Source: Silicimonas sp.
Lineage (GTDB): Bacteria; Pseudomonadota; Alphaproteobacteria; Rhodobacterales; Rhodobacteraceae
Reading direction: 5' to 3'
DNA length: 64,000 bases
NCBI GenBank assembly: GCA_022820365.1
Contig: JAJEFO010000001.1
Location: 27,851 to 91,850, forward strand
Part shown: positions 34,115 to 44,230 of the stretch, piece by piece
How positions within the stretch are numbered: the first letter of the stretch is position 1
Layout: every line of letters begins with the position of its first letter
Program-made: the position numbers and the translations under genes
The notes under the pieces: model-generated
Seen by the model: the letters and a program-made list of their open reading frames with translations, nothing else
Databases searched by the model: none
Told to the model about the DNA's origin: nothing

Positions 34115-34588
34115 ATGAGAAGAACTCTGAGGGCGGGTTCTGCCTTGGTGCTGGCCGCTGCTCTTGGCGGCTGCATGGGGTCAAACGAATTGGCCGGCAC
34201 GACGTTCGGCGGCATCGCCGGTGGCGCGATCGGCAACCAGTTCGGAAAAGGCGACGGCAAGGTTGCCGCCACCGCATTGGGTGCCGTGATCGGCGCGAGC
34301 GTTGGCGGCGCCCTGGGACGCTCCCTTGATGAACAGTCCCGGGCCATGGCCGAACAGGCGACTCTTCAGGCAGTGGCATCCGGTTCGTCGGACACCTATG
34401 TCTGGGAGAATCCCGCCAATGCCGGCGGCCCGGCCGCCGGGCAGGTAAGCGTCACCCAAGTGGGAAGCAACTCGGCAGGGCAGCCCTGCCGCGAATATGT
34501 CAGCACGGTCAGGATTGCTGGCGAGAGCGAGGAGGCCTACGGAATCGCCTGCCGGGAAGCCGACGGCAGCTGGCGAATCGTCCAATAG
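34115..34588 (+). CDS. Glycine-zipper outer-membrane lipoprotein (17-kDa antigen-like)
   Basis: A 157-residue lipoprotein: basic N-terminus, hydrophobic segment and lipobox LGGC (Cys about residue 22). A glycine zipper (GGIAGGAIGNQFGKGDG then ALGAVIGASVGGALG) follows, with a C-terminal domain carrying CREYVSTVRIAG and ACREADGSWRIVQ, as in rickettsial 17-kDa antigen/RT0821 proteins. ATG 34115 follows AAGGGA at good spacing. It is an envelope protein of unknown function, on the strand opposite to the cob genes and with no metabolic link to them. Confidence 0.85.
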   Translation: MRRTLRAGSALVLAAALGGCMGSNELAGTTFGGIAGGAIGNQFGKGDGKVAATALGAVIGASVGGALGRSLDEQSRAMAEQATLQAVASGSSDTYVWENPANAGGPAAGQVSVTQVGSNSAGQPCREYVSTVRIAGESEEAYGIACREADGSWRIVQ

Positions 34589-34686
34589 AATTGGGACATC
34601 CACGAGCGGACCGGCGCTGGCGACAATGGGGTCAGCGCCCGGTCGGCTGCCCCGATGCTCGTGAAAGGGAGCAGGGCTCTTCGGGT

Positions 34687-35478
34687 CTAGTCAGGCTCAA
34701 TCGAGCTTGAATGTGCATCGACAGCCGCGCGGGGCCTGTAGCGCCGATCATAGTCAGTCGAGTACAGCGCACTCCGCCGCCCGCGCTCGTCGCCCAATGC
34801 CTTGCCGACCAGAATCAGTGCAGTCCGGGCAATGCTCTCATCCATCTCTTCCACGATGGTGGCGAACGTGCCGCGAACGATTTTCTCGTCGGGCCAGCTC
34901 GCCCGAAATACCACAGCCACGGGACAGTCCGCACCGTAGAAGGGCAGCAGTTCGGCCACGACTTCCGAAAGCCGGTGAATCGAAAGGTGGATGGCCAGCG
35001 TCGCGCCCGTCGCCGCGAATCCCGCGAGCGTCTCGCGCTCGGGCATGGCGGATGCGCGTCCGGACGTGCGAGTTAGGACGACCGACTGGGCGACTCCCGG
35101 CACGGTCAGCTCAACCCCAAGCGCGGCTGCCGCCGCAGCGAATGCCGGCACGCCGGGCGTGATCGACACGGGTATGCCCTCGTCCCTGAGCCTCTCCATC
35201 TGCTCGTCCATGGCGGACCAGACCGAAGGGTCGCCGGAATGAAGGCGTGCCACATCCTGCCCGGCATCATGTGCAGCCAGGCACTCGGCGATGATCGCAT
35301 CGAGATCAAGCGGTGCTGAGTTCACGATCCGCGCGCCTTCCGGGCAATGCGACAGGATCTCCTCAGGCACAAGCGAGCCCGCGTAGATGCACACCGGACA
35401 GGAGGCGACAAGGTCACGACCACGTAGCGTGATCAGGTCTGCGGCCCCAGGCCCGGCTCCTATGAAATGCACCGTCAT
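34687..35478 (-). CDS. cobM: CobM, precorrin-4 C11-methyltransferase
   Basis: A 263-residue tetrapyrrole methylase: [18 protein letters not shown] at the start, [27 protein letters not shown] near residue 98 and [24 protein letters not shown] near 125-148. It methylates C-11 of precorrin-4. It starts 55 bases after cobL. Confidence 0.94.
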   Translation of the reverse strand: MTVHFIGAGPGAADLITLRGRDLVASCPVCIYAGSLVPEEILSHCPEGARIVNSAPLDLDAIIAECLAAHDAGQDVARLHSGDPSVWSAMDEQMERLRDEGIPVSITPGVPAFAAAAAALGVELTVPGVAQSVVLTRTSGRASAMPERETLAGFAATGATLAIHLSIHRLSEVVAELLPFYGADCPVAVVFRASWPDEKIVRGTFATIVEEMDESIARTALILVGKALGDERGRRSALYSTDYDRRYRPRAAVDAHSSSIEPD

Positions 35479-35533
35479 GGACAGCGCCCCTCTTCTCCCG
35501 CGATTGCGGATCGGTCCTCGGCCAAAAGCGCAT

Positions 35534-36733
35534 TCATCGCACCACGTTCCATTGGACGACCGGGTAGGCCGCCTTCCAGCCCCGATACCGGCCGACCGGG
35601 GCGGCCTCGGCCAGTTCGACCTTGGTCAGCGTGCCGCCGAATTCGGCGTGCGCATCGGTCAGAAGCGCGCCCGTCTCGAGCGTCACGGCGTTGGCCACGA
35701 CCCTCGTGCCTGGAGCAAGATTGCCCCACATCCAGTCAATGAGACCACGGTCCAGGCCACCGCCGATGAACACGGCATCCGGGGCTTCAAGGCCACCGAG
35801 CGATCCTGGAGCCTGACCCTCGATCACCACGAGCCGGTCCTGGCCAAGCGCCCTTGCATTCTTCCGGATTCGCGCGGCGCGGTCAGCGCTCATCTCTATG
35901 GCGGCCGCCTGGGTCGAGACATGCGCCATCAGCCACTCGATCGCGACCGAGCCAGAGCCCGACCCGATGTCCCAGAGCATTTCCCCCGGACGGGGAGCGA
36001 GCGTAGACAGCGTAATCGCACGGATGGGCCGCTTGGTTATCTGCCCGTCGCTTTCGAAGACATCGTCGGGCTGCCCGCTGGCAACCGACAGGCTCGTGCT
36101 TGAGCCTGCCACGTCGATCGCCACGGCGACCGGATGGGACACTCCCTTGAGTGCATATGTACCTGCAGTGACTTCACGGCATCGTTCGCGCGGGCCTCCC
36201 AGAGCTTCGAGGACATGCATGCGCGTTTCGCCAAATCCGAGATCGTTGAGATAGGCTGCCAGTTCGTCGACCGCGGCACCGTCACGAACCGCTGCGATCG
36301 CGCGCTGTCCCGCTGCCAGATGCGGCCTGAGCCGGGCGAAAGGGGCGGCGTGGAGTCCAAGGCAGGGCACTCGCTCCAGTGGCCAGCCCAAGCGCGCCGC
36401 CGCGAGCGAAAACACGGATGTACCGGGAATGGCATGCCACTCCCCCGGCGCAAAGCGCCGGGCAATGACGCTTCCCGCTCCGAACCAGAAGGGATCCCCT
36501 GACGCAAGCACGGCCACGTTGCGACCGCGAAGGCCTTCAAGCAAGGGCAATCCGTCGTCGAACGGGATCGGCCAGGTGATTCGTTCGGCACCGTTGCTCC
36601 CGATCAAAGACAGATGCCGTTCAGAGCCCATGATCACTTCCGCCGCATCCAGCGCTTCGAGACTTGCAGGCGACAAGCCCTCCGGTCCATCCTCTCCGAG
36701 ACCGATGATCGTCAGCCAGCGAGCTTCAGACAT
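35534..36733 (-). CDS. cobL: CobL, precorrin-6Y C5,15-methyltransferase (decarboxylating)
   Basis: A 399-residue fusion of two domains: N-terminal tetrapyrrole methylase ([44 protein letters not shown]) and C-terminal CbiT-type methylase/decarboxylase with [14 protein letters not shown] near residue 255. The start ATG at 36733 shares its CATG with the divergent cobK start. It makes precorrin-8X from dihydro-precorrin-6, the CobK product. Confidence 0.93.
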   Translation of the reverse strand: MSEARWLTIIGLGEDGPEGLSPASLEALDAAEVIMGSERHLSLIGSNGAERITWPIPFDDGLPLLEGLRGRNVAVLASGDPFWFGAGSVIARRFAPGEWHAIPGTSVFSLAAARLGWPLERVPCLGLHAAPFARLRPHLAAGQRAIAAVRDGAAVDELAAYLNDLGFGETRMHVLEALGGPRERCREVTAGTYALKGVSHPVAVAIDVAGSSTSLSVASGQPDDVFESDGQITKRPIRAITLSTLAPRPGEMLWDIGSGSGSVAIEWLMAHVSTQAAAIEMSADRAARIRKNARALGQDRLVVIEGQAPGSLGGLEAPDAVFIGGGLDRGLIDWMWGNLAPGTRVVANAVTLETGALLTDAHAEFGGTLTKVELAEAAPVGRYRGWKAAYPVVQWNVVR

Positions 36734-37487
36734 GGCGCCAAATCTCCTGATCCTGGGCGGCTCCGCCGAGGCGAGCGCCCTTGCGACGCACGTCGCCGCC
36801 TTGGGGCTGCGTGCCACGTTCTCCTACGCGGGCCGCGTGGCGAATCCCATAGCACAGCCACTGCCGACTCGAACCGGCGGATTTGGCGGCGCGACTGGCT
36901 TGGTCGACTATCTCCAGGACCATTCCGTTACGCACCTGATCGACGCCACCAACCCGTTTGCCGCGCAGATAAGCCGGAACGCGGTCGCGGCCTGTGCAAC
37001 CGCTGGCGTGCCCCTGATCGCGCTTGCACGACCGCCTTGGACGCCCCGTTCCGGAGATCGCTGGACTCGAGTGCCGGACGTGGTCGGGGCTGCCAGATCG
37101 CTTGGCGGAACGCCCATGCGCATTTTCCTTGCCATTGGGCGAATGGAAGTCCCGGTCTTCGAGATCGCGCCGCAACATCACTATCTCTTGCGATTCGTCG
37201 ACGTCCCGAGGGAGCGCCCAGCGCTGCCACATCACGATGTCATCATTGATCGAGGGCCATTTGCAGAAGCGGCTGAGCGCAACCTTCTGGAAACGCACAG
37301 GATCGATCTTCTGGTATCCAGAAACGCCGGCGGCGACGGCGCCCGCGCCAAGATCGATGCCGCCCGGAAACTCGGCCTGCCGATACTCATGATCGATCGG
37401 CCCGACCCGCCGCAACGACGCGAAGTCGGCACCGTTGAAGAGGTTCTGGACTGGATTGCTCATTCCGTCACCGACCGTGGAGTGTAG
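36732..37487 (+). CDS. cobK: CobK, precorrin-6A reductase
   Basis: A 251-residue NADPH-dependent reductase: NLLILGGSAEASALA at the start, THLIDATNPFAAQISRNA near 75, LLRFVDVPRE and the terminal SRNAGGDGARAKIDAARKLGLPILMIDRP. It is the only cob gene on the plus strand here. Its start overlaps the cobL start head to head and its last 28 bases overlap the end of cobJ tail to tail, so antisense transcripts with both neighbours are expected. Confidence 0.93.
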   Translation: MAPNLLILGGSAEASALATHVAALGLRATFSYAGRVANPIAQPLPTRTGGFGGATGLVDYLQDHSVTHLIDATNPFAAQISRNAVAACATAGVPLIALARPPWTPRSGDRWTRVPDVVGAARSLGGTPMRIFLAIGRMEVPVFEIAPQHHYLLRFVDVPRERPALPHHDVIIDRGPFAEAAERNLLETHRIDLLVSRNAGGDGARAKIDAARKLGLPILMIDRPDPPQRREVGTVEEVLDWIAHSVTDRGV

Positions 37488-38215
37488 ACGAGCGGCGGAA
37501 ATCCGTCCCGATCGATCCTGCGGGTAAGACTCGATCCCAGGATCACGACGGTCCGCATGTCTGCCATCTCGGGATTCGCTTCGGACAACGGAACGGTCCT
37601 GACCGTCTCGTCCGATGTCGTCACGGCGCGGGCAAAGATGACGAGGCGCTCAGGTTCGCAGAGTTCACGCAACAGTTCCAGGACACGCGCAAACCCGTCA
37701 GGCCGGGCCTTGGAGCGAGGATTGTAAAGGGCGCAGGCGAAATCGCCCTCGACCACGAGCCGCAGTCTCTTCTCGATCAGGGCCCACGGCTTGAGGTTGT
37801 CAGAGAGGTTGACGACGCAGAAGTCATGGCCCAGCGGTGCGCCCACCCGCGCAGAAGCGGCAAGCATTGCCGTGATGCCGGGGAGAACGCGGACATCCAG
37901 TTTACGCCAGGATTCCGGCCCGGCCTCCATCGCCTCGAAAATTGCAGACGCCATCGCGAACACGCCAGGATCGCCTGACGAAACCACGATCACCCGACGG
38001 CCCTTTGCGGCAAGTTCCAGGGCATGGCGCGACCGTTCGGCCTCCACCCTGTTCTCTGACGCATGCCGGCACAGCCCCTCACGCTCGGGAACCCTGTCGA
38101 CATAGCGGGAATATCCGACAACGTCGGTCGCCTCGGCCAGCGTCGCCTGGACTTCGGGCGTGATCAGGGCGTCGCCCCCCGGTCCAAGACCCGCAACCGC
38201 AACCCACCCGATCAC
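37460..38215 (-). CDS. cobJ: CobJ, precorrin-3B C17-methyltransferase
   Basis: A 251-residue tetrapyrrole methylase: VAVAGLGPGGDALITPEV at the start, DVVGYSRYVDRV, VVSSGDPGVFAMASAI near residue 85, VLPGITAMLAASARVGAPLGHDF near 115 and ALYNPRSKARPDGF. It performs ring contraction and C-17 methylation. GTG 38215 overlaps the cobI stop (GTGA); the longer frame has a non-homologous leader. Confidence 0.94.
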   Translation of the reverse strand: MIGWVAVAGLGPGGDALITPEVQATLAEATDVVGYSRYVDRVPEREGLCRHASENRVEAERSRHALELAAKGRRVIVVSSGDPGVFAMASAIFEAMEAGPESWRKLDVRVLPGITAMLAASARVGAPLGHDFCVVNLSDNLKPWALIEKRLRLVVEGDFACALYNPRSKARPDGFARVLELLRELCEPERLVIFARAVTTSDETVRTVPLSEANPEMADMRTVVILGSSLTRRIDRDGFPPLVYTPRSVTE

Positions 38216-38940
38216 GGCCGTCGCCCCTGTCCGTGCACCAGGACAATCGTAAAGTACGGAGGCACATGGCTTTCCGGCACATCGGCAAGGCGCGTGACCT
38301 TCTGATCCGCCATCGCGGCGCATTCGATCACCCAGGCATCCTGAGCACGCCCGACCCGTTCAAGCGCGGCCCGAACCCTGGACAGGTTGCGCCCCACCTT
38401 CATCACGACCAATGCATCGGCGGATTCCATGTGCCTCACCAGAACATCCTCGTCGAGCGTGCCCATCAGCACGGCCAGGACATCATCGCCCCAGGCGATG
38501 GGCACACCGCTGGCCGTCCAGGCGGCCGCCATGCCAGGTATGCCCGGCACTACCTCGACCGGCACACGGGTGATCAGGCGCTCATGCAGGTGCATGAATG
38601 AGCCGTAGAAGAACGGATCGCCTTCGCAGAGAACGACGACATCTTGGCCACCGTCGGCAATGGCGGCCAGGTGCGCGGTGCAGCCGTCGTAGAACTCCGC
38701 CAGGGTCCGGTTGTATCGCGGATCTTCCAAGGGAACTTCCGTCGTCAGGGGATATTCCATTGCAAATTCGACCGCGTCCGCTGGAACCAGTTCACCGGCC
38801 AGCGTCCGGGCGCGTCCTGTACGCCCCTTCTTTCGGAAGAACGCCACGCGACGGGCCCGTGCCAGGAGCTTGAGTGCCTTCGCACTCATGAGATCAGGTT
38901 CTCCGGGCCCCAGGCCAACGCCGTAAACCGTTCCGGTCAT
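38212..38940 (-). CDS. cobI: CobI, precorrin-2 C20-methyltransferase
   Basis: A 242-residue tetrapyrrole methylase: VYGVGLGPGEPDLMSAKALK at the start, a YPLTTEVPLEDPRYN segment, LCEGDPFFYGSFMHLHERL near residue 95 and VVPGIPGMAAAWTASGVPIAWGD near 120. It makes precorrin-3A. Start and stop both overlap neighbours by four bases. Confidence 0.94.
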   Translation of the reverse strand: MTGTVYGVGLGPGEPDLMSAKALKLLARARRVAFFRKKGRTGRARTLAGELVPADAVEFAMEYPLTTEVPLEDPRYNRTLAEFYDGCTAHLAAIADGGQDVVVLCEGDPFFYGSFMHLHERLITRVPVEVVPGIPGMAAAWTASGVPIAWGDDVLAVLMGTLDEDVLVRHMESADALVVMKVGRNLSRVRAALERVGRAQDAWVIECAAMADQKVTRLADVPESHVPPYFTIVLVHGQGRRP

Positions 38941-39566
38941 TCTGCGGAACTCGCGACCGCGTTGATGGCCGCCACCGTGACGGCGCTTCCGCCCAAGCGC
39001 CCCTCGACGACGCAACAGGGCACCGGCTGGTCTTTCCAGAGGGCAGCCTTCGATTCAGCAGCGCCAACGAATCCAACGGGGCAACCGATGATCGCGGCGG
39101 GTCGGGGGCAGGCCGGATCCTCCAGCATGTTCAGCAGGTGAAAGAGTGCCGTGGGAGCGTTTCCGATCGCCACGAGCGCGCCTTCCAGCCGGGGACGCCA
39201 AAGCTCCAGCGCGGCGGCCGAGCGTGTGTTGCCCTTCTCGACCGCGAGATGCGGAACCAAGGAATCCTGAAGCGTGCAGACCACCTCGTTGGATGCAGGA
39301 AGGCGCGCGCGTGTCACGCCTTCACTGACCATCCTGGTGTCGCAGAGTATCGGCGCTCCCGATTCCAGCGCCTTGCGCGCCCGAATCACCAAGCCGTCGG
39401 AAAACCGCAGGAACCCCGCGAGTTCCACCATTCCCGACGCATGGATCATCCGCACCGCGACCTGCTCTTCGTCCGCGTCGAAACGGGCAAGGTCGGCTTC
39501 GGCCCGTATGGTCGCGAATGACTGGGCATAAATTGCGGCACCGTCTCTTTCGTAGGCATGGGGCAT
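38937..39566 (-). CDS. cobH: CobH, precorrin-8X methylmutase
   Basis: A 209-residue protein: VAVRMIHASGMVELAGFLRF with the catalytic His, LCDTRMVSEGVTRARL, and AIIGCPVGFVGAAESKAALW near the end. It moves the C-11 methyl to C-12 to give hydrogenobyrinic acid. The ATG at 39566 overlaps the cobG stop by one base (TGATG). Confidence 0.95.
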   Translation of the reverse strand: MPHAYERDGAAIYAQSFATIRAEADLARFDADEEQVAVRMIHASGMVELAGFLRFSDGLVIRARKALESGAPILCDTRMVSEGVTRARLPASNEVVCTLQDSLVPHLAVEKGNTRSAAALELWRPRLEGALVAIGNAPTALFHLLNMLEDPACPRPAAIIGCPVGFVGAAESKAALWKDQPVPCCVVEGRLGGSAVTVAAINAVASSAE

Positions 39567-40693
39567 CAGGGGAACAGCTCCAGAAGTCCGGCCTCGGAAA
39601 CGCCGATCCTGTCCGGGGTGTCGCTGACCGAACCGTTTCTGACAAGATCGAACATCCCGTGGCGCCCGACCAACGTCACGTCGGAAGGCCCGGGCCTCGC
39701 GCAACCCTTGGCGCAGCCCGAAACATGCAGCGTCCCCAGGTCGCGCTCCGCCAGCCGCCGTGCGACCGATCTTGTCGGCACGGTCGCCTGCATGCACCGA
39801 GGCGCGCCCGGGCAGGCAGCAACGTCGAGCAGGGATTCCGACGGATCATGAATGAAGGCCGGATGCGTCGCGGGACTGGCCGCCTCAAGGAAAAGGCATC
39901 GTCGCGGCATGACCTGCACATAATTTGGATCTGCTTCCGCAAGCAGCCCGACAAGCGCATCCGTCGACATCGCACCGAAGGGCACGCCGACAATCGTACC
40001 GCCCTTGGTGCACCCCGGTTCGGGCAGGCTTCCCCCATCTGCCGGCTCGGCAAGCTGCCGGTTCTCGGGCAGAGACATCTTCAAGACATGCTGCTTCATT
40101 CGCCCGCTCTCGCAGCCGCCGGTGTCCACGAACCAGGCTGCCATCTCCTTCAACGCGTCGAAAGCGTCGGCCTCGTCAATGCGCCACCCGTGCTCCGCGC
40201 CGTCGGCGCGCAGCAGCAGTACCCCATTTGCATCCCGTTCGAACCGGAAGTCCGCCGCGACGTCTTGCAGGACCGGTGCCGTCCCCGTATCGATTGCAAT
40301 GCCCGATTTCGCGGGCAAATGCGGCAGCTCGGCAAGTCGCCGTGCCAGCGCGCGCTCCAGTCGATTCGTCAGGTCGCCGGAAATCCAGAATGGCGTCACG
40401 ACGATGTTTCGACGCGCTTCGATGTCCGGGTCGGCGTGGACAAGCTCCTCGGCCACAAGCGCGCGCAGCAGTTCGGGATGCGCGTTGTCCGTGAGGCCCC
40501 TGATCTGAAGTCCGGCACGCGAGGTCAGGTCGATCAGGCCGTTTCCGAAGCGGTGCGCGAGGTCGGCAACGGTGCGCGCCGTGTCCGCCGTCATCCTCCC
40601 GGACATGGGCCGAATTCGCACCAACAGGCCGTCGCCTGACATCATCGGGCGATGCGCGGTCGGGCACCAGCCCCGGATTCCAGCCGCATTCAT
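39566..40693 (-). CDS. cobG: CobG, precorrin-3B synthase
   Basis: A 375-residue sulfite-reductase-like oxygenase. GLLVRIRPMSGRMTADTARTV and FGNGLIDLTSRAGLQIRG are at the N-terminus. Cys residues for a 4Fe-4S cluster lie in CPGAPRC and HVSGCAKGCARPGPSDVTLVG near 300-350. It uses O2 to form the precorrin-3B lactone, so the pathway here is aerobic and uses CobG rather than CobZ. It overlaps cobN by ATGA. Confidence 0.92.
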   Translation of the reverse strand: MNAAGIRGWCPTAHRPMMSGDGLLVRIRPMSGRMTADTARTVADLAHRFGNGLIDLTSRAGLQIRGLTDNAHPELLRALVAEELVHADPDIEARRNIVVTPFWISGDLTNRLERALARRLAELPHLPAKSGIAIDTGTAPVLQDVAADFRFERDANGVLLLRADGAEHGWRIDEADAFDALKEMAAWFVDTGGCESGRMKQHVLKMSLPENRQLAEPADGGSLPEPGCTKGGTIVGVPFGAMSTDALVGLLAEADPNYVQVMPRRCLFLEAASPATHPAFIHDPSESLLDVAACPGAPRCMQATVPTRSVARRLAERDLGTLHVSGCAKGCARPGPSDVTLVGRHGMFDLVRNGSVSDTPDRIGVSEAGLLELFP

Positions 40694-43600
40694 TCTGCCG
40701 CCTCCAGACCGACTCGGATTGAGTTCCTTCTTGTGCACCACAAACCCGATCTGTGCAGCGCGCTGAACTGCGCGCGCATTGCAGACAGCGCCTCCGGATT
40801 CGCCTCCTGCATGAAAGCGGTGACGGCGGCATCGCCGAGGGTGGCGTCATAGTACGCATCGAACAGATGCGAGCCCACGACGTCTGCAAGGTGAGCGAAC
40901 GCAGCCATGTGATCGAGCGTCGCAGCGATCTCGGCGGCCCCCTGGAACCCATGGCGCTTCATACCTGCCAGCCATCCCGGCTGTACCGCCCGGGCATGCA
41001 CGACACGTGCAACCTCTTCCGTCAGCGTTCGTGCGCGCGGACGCGCAGGGTCGGTATTGTCCAGATGATAGAGCGCGGCGTCGTTGCCGCCGGCCACCGC
41101 CTTGGCGGCCGCGAATCCGGCCTCATGCGATGCATAGTCTGCGGCCAGCAGCAGATCGGTCTCGGGCAGGTCCTGAAGATGGACGAATGCGTCGGCTCCC
41201 GCCACTTGCGCCGCCAGCCCGTCTAGATCCTCGATGGCGCCATCGCCGTCCATGGCCCAAGCACTCGCGGCGAGCCAGGCGGCACCCGCCTCGCGGCGTG
41301 CTTCCTCGGTGAGATCCTCCCGCAAGCGCACAATGCCCAAGCCATAGCTTCCCGGTTCCGGTCCATAGACGCGGGATCCGGGCTCGGTTCCGGCAAAGGG
41401 ATTCCAGTCCGATGCCTCCTCTCGCACCGCAAGAGCGCGTATGGCCTGCGAATAGAGCGCGGAAAGCGTTGGAAACACGTCCCTGAACAATCCGGACACC
41501 CTCAGAGTCACGTCCAGTCGGGGCCATTCCAGTTCGGCGATGGGCAGCACCTCGATGCCGGAAACCCGCTCACTGCCCTCGTCCCAAATCGGGCACGCGC
41601 CAAGAAGATGCAGCGCCATTGCAAATTCCTCGCCGGCAGTCCGCATGGTTGCCGAACCCCAAAGGTCCACGACCAAGCCCCTTGGATATTCACCTTGCTC
41701 CTGGAGATGACGTCGTACGAGTTCCTTTGCGAGCCTGACGCCCTGCGCGTGGGCTGCGCGTGTCGGCACGGCCCGGGGATCCGTGGCAAAGAGATTGCGC
41801 CCGGTCGGCAAGACGTCCGTTCGTCCCCGGTAGGGAGAGCCGGCCGGCCCAGCCTCGATGCGCCTTCCTGCAAGCGCGTCAAGCAATGCCTGTCTTTCCG
41901 CCTTCGCTGACGCCGCGACATCCGTGCGATCCATCGGAAGCATCGAGACTCGGTCGCCTGCCCCGGAATCGCTCCCCTCAAAAGCAGATTCTCGTCCCCA
42001 TACATGCAACCCGTCGCCGAACTGGCTGTCCTTCACGTCACAGACAAAGCGGTCGATGCGGGTGATCGCTTCGGCCGCGCCTTCGGTTCGCTCAAGACCG
42101 AGATCCGAGTCGAGTCCGATCGCCTTCGCTTCGTTCTGGATGTCGTCCTGCAAACGGTCGCGGCGACGGGGGTCCAGCCCGTCGGCATTGGAAAACTCGT
42201 CCAGCAGCGCCTCGAGCCTCACGAGATTGCCCGGCGTCTCGCTCCTTGCGGCCGCCGGAGGCAAATGGCCGAGTGTTACGGCGCCAATCCGGCGCTTGGC
42301 CTGGGCCGCCTCGCCAGGGTCGTTGACGATGAACGGATAAATGACCGGAATCGGTCCGACCAATGCCTCCGGCCAGCACTGGTCGGAGAGCGCCACGGAC
42401 TTGCCAGGCAACCACTCCAGCGTGCCATGGGCACCAACATGGACCAGTGCATCTATGCAGGCGACCTTTTGCAGCCAAAGATAGAATGCGACGTATCCAT
42501 GGCACGGCACCCGCGACAGATCGTGATACTCGTCGTCGCGCCTCTCCCGCTGACCCCTCTCGGGCTGAAGGGCAACGCAGATCCGCCCACGCCGAACAGC
42601 CCGGAAATGAAACGCTTCATTTCGAACGGCAGCATCTTCCTCGGGCTTGCCCCAAACTGCCTCAAGGTCCGCGACAAGGCGATCGGGCAACTCTGTCAAG
42701 GCAGCCTTGTAATCCGCGACAGACCAGCAAATCGAATTTCGGGCCAATGCCGTCTCCAGCCCGTCCCCCGATCCGACTGCATAGCCTTCGGAGTCGAGGT
42801 CATCCATGATTGCCTCAACCGAAGCAAACGCATCCAAGCCGACCGCATGCGCCGTTCTCCAAGCCTTGCCCGGATAGGTCGAAAGCACGATGGCAATTGA
42901 AGCGTCGCGCCGGGCCTTCCTCGCGAGAGCGACCCAGGCGGCGGCTCTGTCAGCTATTGCGCCAATCCGGTTCGCGGCCGGTCGATGCGCCACGAGCTTC
43001 GCTTGCAGGTCGGCGTCCCGATCGCCCGGTTCCTTGAAGGATGCGACACCTGCAAAGATGCGACCGTCCACTTCCGGCAACACGACATGCATTGCCAAGT
43101 CTGTGGGCGACAGGCCACGCTCCGCATCCTGCCAGGCAGATCGGGTCGACGTGGCCAAGGCCACTTGGAAGACCGGTACGCCGGCCACGTCCAACGGAGA
43201 ACTACCATCCACGCCCTTGCCGGAAAATGCCGTCGCGTTGACGATAGCGGCTGGCGACAGGATGGCGATTCGCTCGCGGAGCCAGCGTGCCGCCACCGGA
43301 TCTTTCAACGAAGGAACAAAAAGGCCGAGTGCCGAAAATCCGCGATCCCTGAACGCCTGCACGAGTTGCTCGACCGGTGCGGTGTCGGTGGCCGCGAGAT
43401 AGGCCCTGTAAAACACGACTATGATCAAGGGCTGATCCAGTTCACCAAGGCATTCCACGTGACAGGACGCGCCGCACTCGTGCTTCGAAGCGGGCACGGA
43501 TGTGCCATCTCGGACAAACCCGGAAACGGATCTCGCTTTCGCGCTCCGTGCACCGTGTTCCGGCGTCCAGCACCCGAAGGCGGGGATTGTCCTGATGCCG

Positions 43601-44115
43601 TCCACCGGACCGGCATAGAGACCGGCCGCCAAGGCCAGTTGAGCCAATGCCGCCTGCGCGGCCACGGCCCCGCCTTCACGCACCAGCGCGTCAAGTCGTG
43701 CCAAGGTCGCATGCGGGACCGTCGAGATCGCCTCAAGCTGCGCGTCCGGCCTGCCGTCACCCGGCAGCACGGCCAGCGACTTCCCCTTGGATGCGGCCAG
43801 AGCACTTACCTGAGCCAGCCCGTATTCCCAATATGGAATCCCGCCGATCACGCGGATCAGTATGGCATTGGCGCCCGCAAGGGTTTGCTCGACATAGGTG
43901 TCAACCGAAACCGGATGCCTGAGTGCGGCCAGGTTGGCGAGTCTCAGGCTCGGCAACGGCGTGCCCTGTTTCCTTGCGCGATGCCACCCGGCCGCGAAGG
44001 CTTGAAGATCGCTGTCCGAGAACGACAGAGCCACGAGATCGGCCGGCGCCTGCTTAAGGTCGGTCGGGGTCTCGGTTTCCTCGAGCCCGAAGCTCTCGCG
44101 AAAGATCACGTGCAT
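40690..44115 (-). CDS. cobN: CobN, cobaltochelatase large subunit
   Basis: An 1141-residue CobN. Recognisable segments are HVIFRESFGLEETE at the start, YRAYLAATDTAPVEQLVQAF, YHDLSRVPCHGYVAFYLWLQ, VHVGAHGTLEWLPGKSVALSD, FIVNDPGEAAQAKRRIGAV and, near the C-terminus, DVVGSHLFDAYYDATLGD. It inserts cobalt into hydrogenobyrinate diamide with CobS and CobT, which are not in the window. ATG 44115 is preferred over the longer frame. It is slightly shorter than some family members (about 1250). Confidence 0.95.
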   Translation of the reverse strand: MHVIFRESFGLEETETPTDLKQAPADLVALSFSDSDLQAFAAGWHRARKQGTPLPSLRLANLAALRHPVSVDTYVEQTLAGANAILIRVIGGIPYWEYGLAQVSALAASKGKSLAVLPGDGRPDAQLEAISTVPHATLARLDALVREGGAVAAQAALAQLALAAGLYAGPVDGIRTIPAFGCWTPEHGARSAKARSVSGFVRDGTSVPASKHECGASCHVECLGELDQPLIIVVFYRAYLAATDTAPVEQLVQAFRDRGFSALGLFVPSLKDPVAARWLRERIAILSPAAIVNATAFSGKGVDGSSPLDVAGVPVFQVALATSTRSAWQDAERGLSPTDLAMHVVLPEVDGRIFAGVASFKEPGDRDADLQAKLVAHRPAANRIGAIADRAAAWVALARKARRDASIAIVLSTYPGKAWRTAHAVGLDAFASVEAIMDDLDSEGYAVGSGDGLETALARNSICWSVADYKAALTELPDRLVADLEAVWGKPEEDAAVRNEAFHFRAVRRGRICVALQPERGQRERRDDEYHDLSRVPCHGYVAFYLWLQKVACIDALVHVGAHGTLEWLPGKSVALSDQCWPEALVGPIPVIYPFIVNDPGEAAQAKRRIGAVTLGHLPPAAARSETPGNLVRLEALLDEFSNADGLDPRRRDRLQDDIQNEAKAIGLDSDLGLERTEGAAEAITRIDRFVCDVKDSQFGDGLHVWGRESAFEGSDSGAGDRVSMLPMDRTDVAASAKAERQALLDALAGRRIEAGPAGSPYRGRTDVLPTGRNLFATDPRAVPTRAAHAQGVRLAKELVRRHLQEQGEYPRGLVVDLWGSATMRTAGEEFAMALHLLGACPIWDEGSERVSGIEVLPIAELEWPRLDVTLRVSGLFRDVFPTLSALYSQAIRALAVREEASDWNPFAGTEPGSRVYGPEPGSYGLGIVRLREDLTEEARREAGAAWLAASAWAMDGDGAIEDLDGLAAQVAGADAFVHLQDLPETDLLLAADYASHEAGFAAAKAVAGGNDAALYHLDNTDPARPRARTLTEEVARVVHARAVQPGWLAGMKRHGFQGAAEIAATLDHMAAFAHLADVVGSHLFDAYYDATLGDAAVTAFMQEANPEALSAMRAQFSALHRSGLWCTRRNSIRVGLEAAE

Positions 44116-44230
44116 GTGCCGAATCTCCCCACCGACACGCTCCGACTGCGCACTGTCTGCAGGTGTGGCGGACGGTGTATGCGCCGCGTGCCGATCTTGC
44201 GCGACCGGCCACAATTCTGCGCGTCGCGCG

